Positions 11,701 through 24,200 of a DNA stretch of 64,000 nucleotides are shown here, piece after piece. Under the pieces are notes generated by a model, which ran no database searches, was not told where the DNA came from, and was given only the letters and a program-made list of their open reading frames with translations. The position numbers and the translations under genes were made by a program. How positions within the stretch are numbered: the first letter of the stretch is position 1; every line of letters begins with the position of its first letter. This DNA is from Lindgomyces ingoldianus (lineage: Eukaryota > Ascomycota > Dothideomycetes > Pleosporales > Lindgomycetaceae): positions 547,692-611,691 of the forward strand of contig NW_022985201.1 in assembly GCF_010093535.1 (NCBI RefSeq), read 5' to 3'.

Positions 11701-13802
11701 AGGTTGCTGCTCTCTCTAGGGTGTTATTACCTGTAAGATTTTCTTTTATTAATTATAGCTACTATCCTGCTTAATGCTTTGTAGGCTAGTGTTGTACACA
11801 GTACTAATTAGTGCATAGGTACTACTTTGTTAGGCATTTTTTAAGGTTTATATAGACAGGTACTAGTTGTACCTAGGTCTATCTAGGGTACTCTTTTGTT
11901 CTAATAATTTGCAAAGAATGTGCTTTATATTTACATTTAGATTCTTTATATTAGTTACTTCTACACAGAATGTAATATTAATTAATTTGTTATATTTTAA
12001 GTTCCTTTCTAGTTATTGCGAGTGCTAGGGGTAGTGTTCTTAATCTTATATAGCAGGGTTATAAGGTATAGAGCAACATGCTTTACTATTTAAAGCCTTT
12101 CTTACTTCTAAGGATTTTTTTTAAAGAACTTCAATCTTTTAGTTTTGTTTAAGATACTATAGTGTGTTTTAGTAATATTTAAGATAACTTTATATATGTT
12201 TATGTTATTATTAATATATACCTCTTAGTATTCTTTTTTATAGTAATTATAGTTATAGGTTTCTCTACATTTCTAACATTTACTATAATAGAATTAGTAG
12301 GCTAGCTTTTTTATAGGTATGCCTATTATTAGTTGTTCTAAGAAGAATTAGTTTATTCTTAATATAGTTTGCTACTTATGTTAAGTTATGCTATCTTTTA
12401 AGAACAGCAGCTTATTTAATTACTTAGAAGACCTTCTAGTTATTCTACACTTCTACCTTCTAGTAATTTCTAGAACAGATTAGTAGTTTATAGTTAGCTC
12501 TATATCTCTAGCAGAGTTATTTGTTAACTCTGTTATAAATTTCTTTTAATATTAGCTTTTATTTAGCTTTTATAACTTTTATAGCTAGTCTTTTATCTTT
12601 ATTCTTTAGGTTCCTAGAGCCTAAATATTTCTAATAAAAGTAGCCTACTTTTTTATAGTTTAGACAGGCTTTTTTCTTAAGCTATTTTTCCTATTCCTTG
12701 CTTGGAAGTAGTCTGTCACCTTTAAGAGGATTCTTACTTTTTTTCTTAAAGGTACTATATATATGCTTTATATAACTAAGGTCTATTAGCTCTTTGTTGT
12801 ATTAAAAGGCCTTCTTTTTCTTTAGTGTCTACTTAGACTTCTATGTTATTATGCTGTTTTTTTTCTTTTAACATTTAATACGTCTTTTGTTATAAGTTAT
12901 TACTTAGTTAATAAATTTTTTTTAAGGTCTTTAGTTTTCTATTATGCGTAAATTTGTTCTTAACTATGTTATTTAGCTCTTTATAAAACATTCTACTTAT
13001 AGCTTGTTAATCTGTCTGCCTGCTAATAGCTAGTTATTTGTAGAAGCAAGCTGCGTAATATTAGACAATTTTTTTAATTTTAGAGTGTTTATCTTATTAA
13101 CTGCTTAATTCTCTTAGTTTACTAGTTTATAAATAGTAGTAAGAGCTTTTTTAAAAAAGCTAATGCTACTAAAGATTTTCTTTATTTCTAATAAAAAAGT
13201 TTCTCTATTAGTTCTAAAATTTATCTAGCTGTCTACGTAAGGTTAGAACTAAATAACTAAAAAGCCTTTTAGGTAAAGCTTTATCTAAAAGATTATTTCT
13301 TTATAAGTTTAAAAAGCACTCTTATTATATTACATGTAAAGGTGGCATTAAGTAAAGAATAGTTTAAAGTCCTTTACACTTCTAGTAAAAGCTTTAAAAA
13401 GTGTAAGTCTTAACATCTTTTTTAAGTCTACACTTATTTTTTCTTAGGCAGCGTTTCTTAGGTTTAATACTTTAAGTTAGAGATTCTAAATTTAAGTGTT
13501 TACTATTGTTAGTCTATAGTTTACTATTTAGGCTAATAGTTATTTTAGTTTAGTAATCTTATTTTTTATGTTATTTAGTTATTCTATTATTACTTCTTTA
13601 TTCTAGGTTAGAATTTTGTTAGTGCTTACTAGTAAGGCGCTAGCTATCTCTAAATTATTAGAGGTAGTAAAAGGATTTATACTTTGTTAGAGAAGGTAAT
13701 TAATTTTACAGTCTTAACTTTAAAGATATAGTATCTAAAGAACTCTAGGCCTATAGAGTAAGTTAGAAGTGTAGAAGAGAAGAGAACTTAATCTTAAACA
13801 GG
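8795..13802 (-). mobile_element. Gypsy-type retrotransposon relic (internal region, copy A)
   Basis: Minus-strand reading through stops shows gag-pol remnants in Gypsy order. A CCHC-like zinc-knuckle ghost lies near 12610-12675, and a second CxxC-type motif near 11640-11695. A retropepsin-like ALIDSSCT is near 11285-11325, where the usual Gly after Asp-Ser/Thr is Ser. The RT ghost FILVYLDNILIYT is at about 9741-9780, with Asn for the second catalytic Asp. These substitutions fit G-to-A mutation. The copy is cut at its 3' side near 8830 (GCAACCCTG junction), so no 3' LTR is seen. Its 5' LTR is at 13803-14317. A 419-bp LTR-bounded insert sits at 10419-10837. Confidence 0.7.
10419..10837. mobile_element. 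TRIM-like miniature LTR element
   Basis: Two 78-bp direct repeats (10419-10496 and 10760-10837), each starting TGTCGCGTACAGC and ending in CGCAAYA, bound a 263-bp interior with no ORF. A purine-rich tract (TAGGGGGTG) lies just before the second repeat, where a polypurine tract belongs. Flanks are GTTTC and GTTTT, a 5-bp target duplication with one C-to-T difference. Terminal repeats, tiny size and lack of coding capacity fit a terminal-repeat retrotransposon in miniature. The repeats are nearly identical, so it is younger than its Gypsy host or escaped most RIP because it is short. Confidence 0.75.
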
Positions 13803-14317
13803 TGTACAGTCTGTTAAGACAAAGTTACTAGAGTAAGAAGAGTTAGCTAACTGTAGTTTACTCTACAACAGCAGTATAAAGCGCTTAGGTTAAACAGTTC
13901 CTTAGTAGAATAAGAAAGAAGGTATATATAGTGTAAGATATATAATTAGATTACTTCTTATTAAAAAGTAGTAATACTACTTAGTCTATGTAAAAAAATT
14001 AACTAACTATTAATTATAATTTCTAAGTAAAGTTAGGATTTTAAATTATAGATATAGGGTTGCGCGTTGTTAAGCGTTAATAAGCGCTTAGTGTAGCAGC
14101 CTTTTGCTTGCGCGCAATAGCGCTCTTCTGCGCTTAAACGCCCTGCGCTTATTAGACAACGCATTCTGCTGCGCATTAGTCTAATAGCTTAGTCCATTCC
14201 TCATCTGTCAAGTCACGTGATTTGTCAGACAAGAAGTTAAGAACTTTCCATCCTTAATCGTTTAGACTGTGGGGCACCGCTGACTAGTTGCTTACAGTCT
14301 AATCGTGGGTTGTAACA
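13803..14317 (-). repeat. 5' LTR of Gypsy copy A
   Basis: A 515-bp segment starts TGTACAGTCT and ends TTGTAACA on the plus strand, so on the minus strand it runs TGTTACA...TGTACA. It shares both termini and internal blocks (TATATATAGTGTAAG, AGTAATACTACTTAGTCTAT) with the LTR at 14847-15318. CTCGC follows at 14318-14322, inside an 18-bp fragment (14318-14335) of the terminal inverted repeat seen at 17842, so copy A inserted into such a repeat. Confidence 0.65.
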
Positions 14318-14339
14318 CTCGCCTGTGAAGTACGTTAGT

Positions 14340-15318
14340 TCCTCTAATTATCTACATGTAGTTAGAACCACACTACTAGGTGCCTATCTAGGTAGAGTCT
14401 TATCTATTAAATTATTTCTTTATCTGTTTAGAATGCTTCTTAATTATATACTATATAGAGATAGCACTAGGTGAAGAATAGTTTTAGGTTCTTAGCTACT
14501 CTAGTAAAGAGTTTAAGTAGCGTTAGCCTTAAGAACTTCCTAGCTATAATGTTGTTCTTTTTCTAGAGCTAGTTATAGAGGTTAGCTATCTTTAGCTTTA
14601 TAATGTTTATTTAGTTTACAAGCTCTGCTTTGTTTTACATAAGAGGCTAGGCACTTTCTAATAGTGCTAACTAAACTATTAAGGCATTAATTAGAGGGAT
14701 TAAAGAGTTTATACTTTCTAAAAAGTAGTAATTAATGTTACAATTTCTACTTACTAATACATGCTAACAAGGACATAGGTTTAGTGCACAGGCCTATCGA
14801 TAGAGAACAGTTAGGTGTCGGAAGGAAGAGCAGAGAGACACCTAGGTGTACAGTCTAAGTAGCTGTCTATAAGGGGCTTTAGAGAAGCTTAGCCTATTAT
14901 AGTTTACCTTTAGCTGCTGTATAAGAAGCAAAGGAAACAATCTTAATAAAATAATAATTAGAGTATATATAGTGTAAGGTATACAATAGTATAGTGTCTT
15001 TAGAAAGTACTAATACTACTTAGTCTATATAAAGATAAGACTAAACGTTAATCACAGCCTTCTAGTTCTTAGTTAAGGTTAAGGTTATTAGCAAAGCTTG
15101 CTCTGCTTATATAAATTAGGTTTGCATGCGTTTCCCTTAGCGCATGCACTCTGCAAAGCCACTATCTCCATCCAGGAGCCCCCGGAACCTCCGGGTTATC
15201 ACGTGACTTCCTTAGGTGCCATTCCTGTTGTGCTGTAAAGAAGAAGTTCTACTACTGATTTCCGCTTAAATTAGTAGCCGGCTAACACTCGCTTATAGTC
15301 TACTTAGAGACTGTAACA
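14340..15318 (-). mobile_element. Second Gypsy fragment (copy B) with 5' LTR
   Basis: The LTR at 14847-15318 (472 bp, TGTACAGTCT...TGTAACA) is followed on its minus-strand side by about 500 bp similar to the gag-proximal region of copy A (13240-13700). It stops at 14336, where it meets the end of a TIR transposon fragment with a TA junction. Pockets of normal GC remain (15120-15250, with CCGGAACCTCCGGG), so RIP was patchy. No ORF survives. Confidence 0.6.
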
Positions 15319-15978
15319 CAACACTACTTAAATGTGCTAAAAGAATGTTAGATATAGCTTACGCTTTAGGCTTTTAAATAAAACATAACACTTTTAAAGT
15401 AACATACTATAGCTATATATAAAGTCTGTTAAAAGATAATAAATAACTAATATACTAAATAACTTTTATAAGCTAATTTTATAGCTAATTTATAAAAGCT
15501 AAATAATAACAAAAAGTAGGTAATTATTAAGCATATACTAAAGCTATATAGATAAGGATTTTTCTTTAAGCTAGTAACTATAGCTAATATAGCTAATTCC
15601 TTACACACTAAGTATAATCTAGGCTATGTTAGTATAAACTAGCCTAGTACGTTTATAAAGTGTTAATTAAAGCTTAAAGTAAACTTTAAGTGTAAGTATA
15701 ACTATAAAAAAGCATTTTATACATTTTTTAAAGTAATTTAAAGCTTAGTATAGTATATAAAATAATAACATGTATAACTTTAATAAAATAAGCTTTATAA
15801 TAAGCTAGATATCTACTAACTATACTTATACTTAAAACTTTATAAATATACTAAGCTAGTTTATACTAATATAGCCTAGATTATACTTAGCATGTAAAAA
15901 ATTAGCTATATTAGCTATAGCTTAGATATGTGCTTAATAATTACTTACTTTTTACTATTATTTAGCTTTTATAAGTTA

Positions 15979-17842
15979 ACGTACTTCACAGGCAAGTTGC
16001 TTACACACCTAAGTTGCTTACTTTTGCTAAGACCCTACTACACTACTTTTCTTACACTAATATATTTCTAATAACACTACTTAGACATGTTAAAAAAATG
16101 TTAGATGCAGCTTACACTTTAAGCTTTTAAATAAAATATAACACTTTTTAAGTAACATGCTGCAGCTATTTATAAAGTTTTTTAAAAAATAATAAGTAAC
16201 TAACACACTAGATAACTTTTCTAAGCTAATTATATAGCTAACTTATAAAAGCTAGATAATAATAAAAAGTAAGTAATTATTTAGCACATACTTAAGCTAG
16301 ATGTGTAAGAATTTCCCCTCTAGCTAGCAGCTATAGCTAATATAGCTAATTCTTTACATACTAAGCATAATATAGGCTATATTAGCATAAACTAGCTTAT
16401 TATGTTTATTAAGTGTTACTTAAAGCTTAAAGTAAAGTTTAAGTATAACTATAACTATAAAAAAGCTTTTTATAAAAATTCTATAGTAATTTAAAGCTAG
16501 TTTAACTTTATAAAGAATATTAAAGCTAAGTATAGCATTTAAGATAACAACATATATAACTTTAATAAAATAAAGTTTATAATAAGCTAAATATTTACTA
16601 GAGTAGTTATTATAAGTTTAAAGAGATAAAAATAGCTAAAAGTAGTTTAGCTAAGTAACTAGAAGTAGATAACAGCTATCTAGGGCATTAATGCTAAAAG
16701 GTAGGCTATTTTACTTTTTATTATTTTTTAGAGTAGTAACTACTTTTTAAACTAGTATAAAAAAAATCTACTTTAAAATTAAGTTATTATAATTTTTAAG
16801 CACAGCTAAACTACTAATTAGCTTAGTCTAGACTAGTTAAACTACTTTAACGTGTATATAAAAAAGTGCACTATTAGTAGCTACTATCTACTAGTTATTA
16901 ACAGCTATAAAAGCTATAACTTACTTTATTTCTAGTAATACTATAAAGATAATAAGATTATTACTATTTATATACTTTTTTACTTATTACACCTTTTATA
17001 GCTACTTAATATAAGTTATTTTACTTCTTTAAAAAAAGTATATAAGCGCTAAGCTAAAAACTTTATATATAACTAGATTACTTATATTATAAAAATAAAG
17101 TTTTTACTATGCTTTAAAGTAGCTTATAATACTATAATTACTTTTAGTAATATCTAAGAAAAGTTCTAAGGCGCTAAATTAGTTCTTTTTAACCTATAAT
17201 AAGTTATAATAGGCTTTAATATAAAGTTACGTACTTTATTACTACTACTACTTATATATAATAAGCCCTAGTAGTTATAAACTTTAAGTAATACTTTAAA
17301 ACTTAAGTTATAATTAATGCTTATAAAAATAAAAATTTAGAAGCATATAAATAGTTTACTAACTTTTATAGTTAAGGCGTTTAAAAAAGTTTTAAAAAAG
17401 GTAGTAATAATTATGTATAAGCTAGTGTTAGTGTAATAAGAAATTACTAAGCTTTAAGTAACTAATAAAGCTACTATGTAACATAAATTACATAAAAAAA
17501 AAGCAAATTAAAGTAAAAAAAACTTTAATAATTTAAAAAAGCCTATGCTTAATAGCTCTAAAGAAGTTTAAAGTGCATAGTAATAGAAAGAAGGTAAAAA
17601 AGCAGGTGTAAGCTAAAGTAGGTAAGCTATTCTAAAGGCGCTACAGACAGTGTAATTAGACTAGGCATAATATACAAATATGTAAGTAAGAAGCAGAAGT
17701 AGTATCTAAATAATATTCTAGGCTGTACTGTACTATATAGTGCTAGAGCAGGTTGTTATAGGCTATAATAGAGTTTGTTAGGGTGGGGTCTTAGCAAAAG
17801 TAAGCGACTCAGGTGTGTAAGCAACTCGCCTGTGAAGTACGT
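15979..17842. mobile_element. TIR DNA transposon (Tc1/mariner superfamily, pogo/Fot1-like size), RIP-degraded
   Basis: Terminal inverted repeats of about 58 bp begin ACGTACTTCACAGGC and end near GCTAAGACCC. Both ends are flanked by TA (15977-15978 and 17843-17844). The total of 1864 bp fits Fot1/pogo elements (about 1.8-1.9 kb, TA target). The interior is TA-rich with no usable ORF, so the transposase class is inferred from size and target only. The left repeat is more transition-mutated than the right one. It inserted into a palindromic relative. Confidence 0.75.
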
Positions 17843-18000
17843 TAGCTATAGAATTAGCTTATAAAAGTTAGCTATAGAATTAGCTTATTATAGTTAGCTA
17901 TAGAATTAGCTTATAAAAGTTATTTAATATATTAGTTATTTATTATTTTTAAAAAAACCTTATACATAGCTATAGTATGTTACTTTAAAAGTGTTACATC

Positions 18001-18290
18001 TGTAACGATTCTACGAATCGTTCCATCTCGGGTCGCTCGGATCCTATCCGAAGGGTCCCCGTATCGGCCCCGACCAAGACTCGACCCAGTCCCCCGCAGT
18101 TGCCCCTATTCCCTCATGTATTTAGTCGCACCTCGCCCCTGTAGCTAGCTCGGTAGTTTTCTGATATCCTACGTACAAGGCCTATAGGTGTCATTGGTAT
18201 TCCCAGGTCTCTGAGTCCCCACGCACTCCCATATGCCTCTGAGTGGATTCATACCGCATTCGGACCCATTGTCTTGCCTGCGCTGTTACA
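18001..18290 (+). repeat. Solo LTR (TGTAAC...GTTACA family), well preserved
   Basis: A 290-bp GC-normal block starts TGTAACGATTC, ends GCTGTTACA and is flanked by ACATC (17996-18000 and 18291-18295). It stands out sharply from the AT-rich DNA around it. The copies at 3755 and 59148 are the same repeat in reverse orientation. Confidence 0.9.
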
Positions 18291-18455
18291 ACATCTTATT
18301 TAAAAGCTTAAAGTGTAAGCTATATCTAACATTCTTTTAGCATATTTAAGTAGTGTTATTAAAAATGCATTAGTGTAAAAAAGTTATTTAGTAAAGTCTT
18401 AGTAAAAGTAAGTAACTTAGGTGTGTGAGCAACTTGCCTGTAGTGTGTACGTTAG

Positions 18456-19987
18456 CAGAAGTTTAACACTCTGTTTTTAAAGAGAACCTGAAAATTATTT
18501 TCTAGAGTTGCGCTTGTATTCAAGCTTGCTAAGTATGAGCATTGGGTTTATGCCTGGTTAAAAAAAGCATTTTCTTTGTTACTTATTACAATATTGTTTC
18601 TCTAGGCTTTTGTGGTGCAGCTCAGGAAGGTAAGGAGGACCAGGGGGTTGGAAGGAAAAGGTAGGAAGAGGGGGTCAGGGCTGTTTAAGTTAGGAAAGGA
18701 GTGGGAATGTTGATGGTTTGAGGGCTTAATTCTTGGAAGTGTTTCACGGGGAAGATGGTCAGAGGTTTGGTTAGTCTGACAATGAGTTAAAGCGTGCACG
18801 CCGAGTTCGGCGGACATGGAGCTTCGCATTGCTCTTACGTTAGTTGTCATTCATACTAAAAGCTGGCTTTCTGCACAAAACTTCATAGCTTAAACGATAC
18901 AACGAATACTGTCATATTCAACACTCCGTTTCACTTTTCCGAGATACGTGCTAATATACCCCTGCCATCGCTGTTAGTATTGGCAGAATCCTACAGAACT
19001 ATCCAGGTTTACAGCTTGACCCAAGGTGCCTGTCAACAGCCATCCAACATGATGTATGCATGCACAATAACAGAAAAAATCAAAATAGAAACAGAAAAAG
19101 GAAGTATAAGTAAGGCATACAAACAACTTTTAATATCCGGATCCCAATGCTGCCGCCCAATGCCCAATGATGCACAGTGATGTAGCATGACGACATTGCT
19201 CATGGACGGGAAGGAGACGGGAGAGAGAGGAGACGTGTAGGCTATTAAGACACAGGGTACAATAAGATAGATATCTTGTAGGTTAGGAAACGAGCGATAG
19301 GAGAGAGGCCCTCTAGAACGAACTGATGCCCCGAATCGAAAAATAATATCAGGAATAGTTCCGAGGAAAAAGCGCGGCAGAATAATAGCCAAGTAATCAC
19401 ACACCTCAACCTTACCTAACACTCGCAAAGACATGCCGAACAAAGAAAGACAATCGGGCGGGGTAATCCTCCGGATGAGATTGAAGATACTGAAACGGGG
19501 AGGTCAGGTGAAGAAAACACATGTACGAAATATGTGTTGTGGCGTAGTAGCTGAACGCCCGGGAAATTAAGTTTTTATGGACACCGAGGGAGACCGGTGA
19601 AGGCTGGGAGGGGAGATGCGGTATAGTTTGAGACAAGACATCGGCATTTTGACTAGTTATTGCCTTGATGTGGTCGCTCTGCCAGGGAAAAGGCCCAAAG
19701 AAAGGTTGCTGGAAGGATCTTGCCGGGGTGGCGGATTCAGCTGACGCAAGTCGACTATTCTGGGATGCAATTCTCTGTTCCGTCGATCTAGTATCCAAAA
19801 TATGACGGGAGAAATGCACCCCGCCCCAGCCTTACCAAACTCTTCTCATTGTAGTTTATCCTGATTGGTGTGAGCAGAGGTTTGGAAGCCTGCGATCGCC
19901 TCACATGATCTAAAGAGGCTCCGTGAGTTTGCTATGTCGGCCTTTGCATCCATCCCATAATCGCATCAGACCCCGCCTGGAGCTGGG
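18456..19987. other. Transition from AT-rich repeats to genic DNA; no supported gene
   Basis: Base composition becomes normal at about 18,480. Overlapping ORFs exist on both strands (for example 19033-19443 and 19412-19819, minus). They lack a recognisable family, clear codon bias or supporting splice structure. The segment probably holds the 3' flank of the ACT-domain gene. Confidence 0.4.
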
Positions 19988-21203
19988 CTAATCGGGGGAA
20001 GATAGCACGCCATTCTCTGCGCCGCGCAAGGCGCCAAGGGCACGTCTCAGCTCTTCTTCACCGACCATTACTGTGCCTGCCCGAGCTGTGCTGAGATAGC
20101 TCATCTCGACTGGGCTTTCGAGCTGGCCAGCCGTGCCTCCTACTAAGCGCCCTGCCACGCCGCACACGATACCGGTGCTCTCCATTGGAAGTTCGCGCAA
20201 GTCGAGCGTGATTGGAATTAAATAGTCATCCTTCGATCCTAAGAGAATGTCTTGAGTGAAATTGGGAAGAAGTGTACGGTCAAGAAGGAGCGACGCCGGT
20301 TCAGTGTCAGTCAATGTTAGCGAGAGAAACCGTGGATATGGATGTGTAATGAGGCATTTAACAAGGCCGAGGTGGAGCGCGTCATCAGCAGCGCTCGTCA
20401 TGCTATTGCGGTTACGGCTCTGCTCAATCCCATTTGAGCGTGAAGCGTCTCTGCGGCCAGCACATTGGATGAGACGCAGGCCTGGGTCCACAGTGGGAAT
20501 GATGTTACGGCGCTTGAGGGTTGCAAATGTCCGTGTCTGTAGTTCGGATATTGTGGCCGGTGGAGGTGTTCCTGGTGCTGGAGTTTCGAAGGAGGAGGTC
20601 GAGGAGTGATTGCGGCCGTGATGACTAGGGTTGATGTACGACGATGTTTGGTCCTCGAACTGAAATCCCCGGTCTTCGAGAGCATGTACTACCTGTGCTC
20701 GACAACGGAGTGGTACAAGGATGTAGTCGGAGAAATAGGTAGTGATGAAGAAGATGGAACTGTGGAGCGTTAGCACTAAGCACTAGTTCGATTCTTTATC
20801 ACACTTACATGCCCGCTAGGGCCAGAGGGCTGGTGAGTTCCAGTACCCGTTGTCCGGCATCTAGGCCTTCACCGTCGACTTGCATGACAACGAAGTCTTC
20901 GTTGGTAATAGATGCCTGACTTTTTGAAGTTGGATCTAGGGCATCCTGCGCTGGAACGAACAATTCACGAGCAAGTGTTCGTGAGCACACTACGGAGCAT
21001 TCAATCGGAGTGATGGAAATGTTCACGAAAGGGTGCTCGTATGGCCAGCCTCTTGGGGGAGGCACGGCTCGGCTCTCATTAGTAGTACCATTAACCCGGG
21101 ATTCATTGGGAAGTAGCAGTTGAAGGATGGGCTGAAGAAACTTCGAGTATAGGTGCAATGGAATATGTATCAAGGCTAGATGGGTATCCTTGAAGGTGAT
21201 CAT
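19988..21203 (-). CDS. ACT-domain protein, CASTOR-like, two exons
   Basis: The start is at 21203 (MITFKDTHLALIHIP). Exon 1 is 20809-21203. The intron 20760-20808 (49 nt) has donor GTAAGT, branch TGCTAAC and acceptor CACAG. Exon 2 is 19988-20759. The product has 388 residues. Joining the exons restores LALAGISIFFITTYFSDYIL across the junction, the core of an ACT module as in CASTOR/GATSL proteins and their fungal relatives, followed by an LVPLRCRAQVVHALEDRGF helix. A second conserved patch is GWPYEHPFVNISITPIECSVV near the middle of exon 1. Human CASTOR proteins are cytosolic arginine sensors for TORC1; in fungi the role is unknown and ligand binding here is inference. A long Ser/Thr/Pro-rich segment separates the first ACT region from the C-terminal part. 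ORFs further upstream in exon 1's frame are probably 5' UTR. Confidence 0.8.
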
Positions 21204-24200
21204 GGTGTTAGTTGAGGTTCGGGAGGCAGCAAAATTTCTGTGGGGAGGCGAAATATAAAAACAGCCCTGCAGGACGCCATGCAGGCGAGACATGATCAAA
21301 GCTCGTGCGGGCAGGTATAAAACAAGAACTTTATTGAGATGCTGTGCATACAGACGCATAGCGGATGACGAGAGGAAACATACAAGGAATTGGATGTGTG
21401 CACTCAGGAGGGTCATCGAAGACTCCATTACGTGCAACAGCAGCACGATAAGAATAGTCTCTCCGACCAAGATCGTTCTCGTAGTCGCAGGCTACGGTGC
21501 CTGCAGGTTCCAGATTCTAAGGTCGGAGTCTGGGATGGGAGAGGTCCGGCAAGGCTTACGGCCAAGGCGAGAAGGACGTGAGGAACGGCGGAATAAGCAA
21601 GCGTATCGATCCCCGATGGTGCTAAAAGAAGAAATATGTACCCGAGATGGGCAATGATAGGATGGACGGGAAGTGAGTCGGAATTCGTGAAGGTGGGGGG
21701 GGACCCCGATTCATCGATTGATGGGTTCTTGTCCAATGGGCCAGTGAGAGGTGTTGTTTTTGAAGTTCATCCCCAAGGTTTCTTGTTTGACGGAAGAGCG
21801 AGGGGGAAGATGTGCAACGTCGTGAAGCGGGAGGGAGGTGCGCTTAGACTTTTAACGCAGCCAGCCGAGTCAGGAGGCGGCCGAGGGGGGTTATGTGGGA
21901 GGAGGTGTCACGACGATAGGTGCACCACGGTCAGGCCGCACAGCAAGTTGGTGGTGAATTTCTGGCGTGTGCGGATGGGGTTGGGGATGGCTGAAGTCTG
22001 GGGTAGAGCTGCAGCGTGGGGAAGCTTGCACAGGTGCCGCAATTGGCTGCAGCGTGCTGGATCGTGCTGCTGATGTCCCTGCAACTCGATTTCAGGGCGG
22101 GCTTCTGAGGGCACGCGGCGCCGAGCGAGAGCGTGGGGTACGCAGCCTGGAATGGAGAATGAATACCACCACGCGAGAGAGTGCCGCGCTTGCTGCGGCG
22201 TCCTGAAGCTGACAGCGTCAGTGGATGGGTTTGGCTCTGGTGGGAGACCAGGATCCAATGGCAGAGGAGCACAAGCAAAAACAAAGAGAGGGGTGCGAGA
22301 GAGATGGAGGACCGTGGGAGAAGCATAATTATTTAAGTATTATTTAAGTGAATCAACGTGCTCTAGCGGGAGCTAGAAATCTCGTGAATTTGGTGGGAAT
22401 GGGTGACCAGAACAGGCACTCCGGAGAAATCTCGTCGACGGCGTGTCCGCCATCGCATCGCACATGCGGACGAGGGTAGTGACGGCGAAGGGGAGCTCCC
22501 AACTCCAGCACGAGGTGGAGATGGGAGGGGCTCTCCTGCAAGTAGTGGTCGAAACATGATCTCAGCCACGAAGCGTTGTCTCTTTGTTTGTTGGGGTTAT
22601 GCAGCAAGACATTTGACCTCTGAGCACGAACGAGACTGTTTGTTGAGACAGCATGGTGTCCGTGCGCCCATCGCCGAGTGAATTGCGAATCAATCTAGCC
22701 GTTGACGGCGGCCTCCCAGCGCTCAGCGATATGCTGCAATTCAGCCTGTACCTGAATGTACCTGAAGGCAGCGAACAGGTTTAGGACCGTTGCACAGTGC
22801 GGCCAGCGGCCTCCATCGGCCCCTGTGAGCGGGCAGGCTAGCTCTTGCACCATTTTGATATCACCAATCTCAGCGTAGGGCTGGAAAGATTGCTATCTGG
22901 GCATGACGAAACTCGTCAGATAGGGAGCCACACTGTAATTATCCTTGAGCCGACGCTGCCGCAGAATTCGAGTGTCTCCCCGAGCCCCCTCCGAGCCGCT
23001 CACGATGCTCGTCCAGCAGACGGACATGCAGCACCCTACGGTATTGCGTGCATGATGCGCCTTCCATTGTTCTGACGAGGCAATACCGGGCGGCTTAGCT
23101 GTGATTGGCACCGTGGCGGTGTGGTCGGTCGCTGGCTGCATGTGGACCCTGTCCGTCAGTTGCTCACTCTAGTGCTTTCTGCTTCCTCGAGCACGCTTCC
23201 ACGGCCTCGGAGCTTGATGAACGACACGCAGTGGCGGGCAGACTTGTCCTCCGCACCGCCGCCGTAATCGCGCTTCCGAGGCAGGATACACAGTGTGCGA
23301 GCTACCCCGCAGTGCTTCATTCACAAGTACTTCCTCCACATATTGGAATGTACTGAGCCAGCTGCTACTGGACGGTTGACATCGACGTGCGACCACTTCC
23401 CCAGATCAGGACGGGAACACGCATGTCCATGCAGGTGTCGATAGTGGGCGCACCACCAGCTCAATGTTTTGCTTCAGCGTTTCGCTCTTTCAAGGACGAT
23501 GACGCTGGCGATGCATGAGAACCGCTCTTCCTCGCGGCCCAGCACATCGACCCCCACGCAGTTCTGGCTTGCTGCAGAGCAATTAAATAAGCGTCCGCGA
23601 GAAACGCTTCGAAATGGACGTGGGTGGGGTTCATCAACATCAATAGGATCCCCTCACTAGCTCATCAACCGTCCCCTCTTCATAACAGTGCCATCTATCG
23701 CTTTAGGGCGCGTCACAAAAGGAACCACTGTGCAGCTTGCAGCTCAGACACAACAGCAGACGTGAGTGCTATGCTGACTATTACTGCAGTGCCTCGAAGC
23801 ACATACAGGGCAACCGGTTGGATCACCATCAGTTTGGCCGTTCAATGATGTAACAATTCTTCCAAACTTTTTCGACTCAACGGTAACGTTGTTCCACCAC
23901 CTTGAGTGATTATGCATTCTCTCCCTCTCTTATATTCTTTCGTGGTTTTGTTCTGTCATCTCTTCTCCCTCTCTCTCAAGTCATGGCGTCTTTCAGCTTC
24001 TCGACCCTTCTGGTGGACGCATCTCGTCACATGGGCCCGTCAACCTCGGGATGGCAGCATGCAGCGCTATTTTGCGATAGCATCGCAGCGTCGAGTCTTG
24101 TCAGTCGAGGCTCTCATCGTCTGATACTCTCCAGACATCAAACAACTTTCTCCTCCCATGTCTATTCTTAGAAATCCTGTCAGAAGTATTTTCAATAGCC

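Larger units (their letters stand above)
15319..18452. mobile_element. Palindromic derivative of a TIR transposon, interrupted twice
   Basis: Removing the insertions at 15979-17842 and 18001-18290 leaves a segment of about 1 kb whose two halves are inverted copies around about 15760. For example, GCTAATATAGCTAATT...TATAATCTAGGC on the left is mirrored at about 15860-15920. Both arms match the subterminal part of the 15979-17842 element. The right end carries its terminal repeat (about 18396-18452, followed by TA). The left terminal repeat is missing next to the Gypsy LTR end at 15318. It is best read as a non-autonomous foldback form of the same family. Confidence 0.55.

Noticed and set aside
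19033..19819. Two overlapping minus ORFs of about 135 codons
   Set aside because: No recognisable family, mutual overlap in different frames, and no splice model that improves them.
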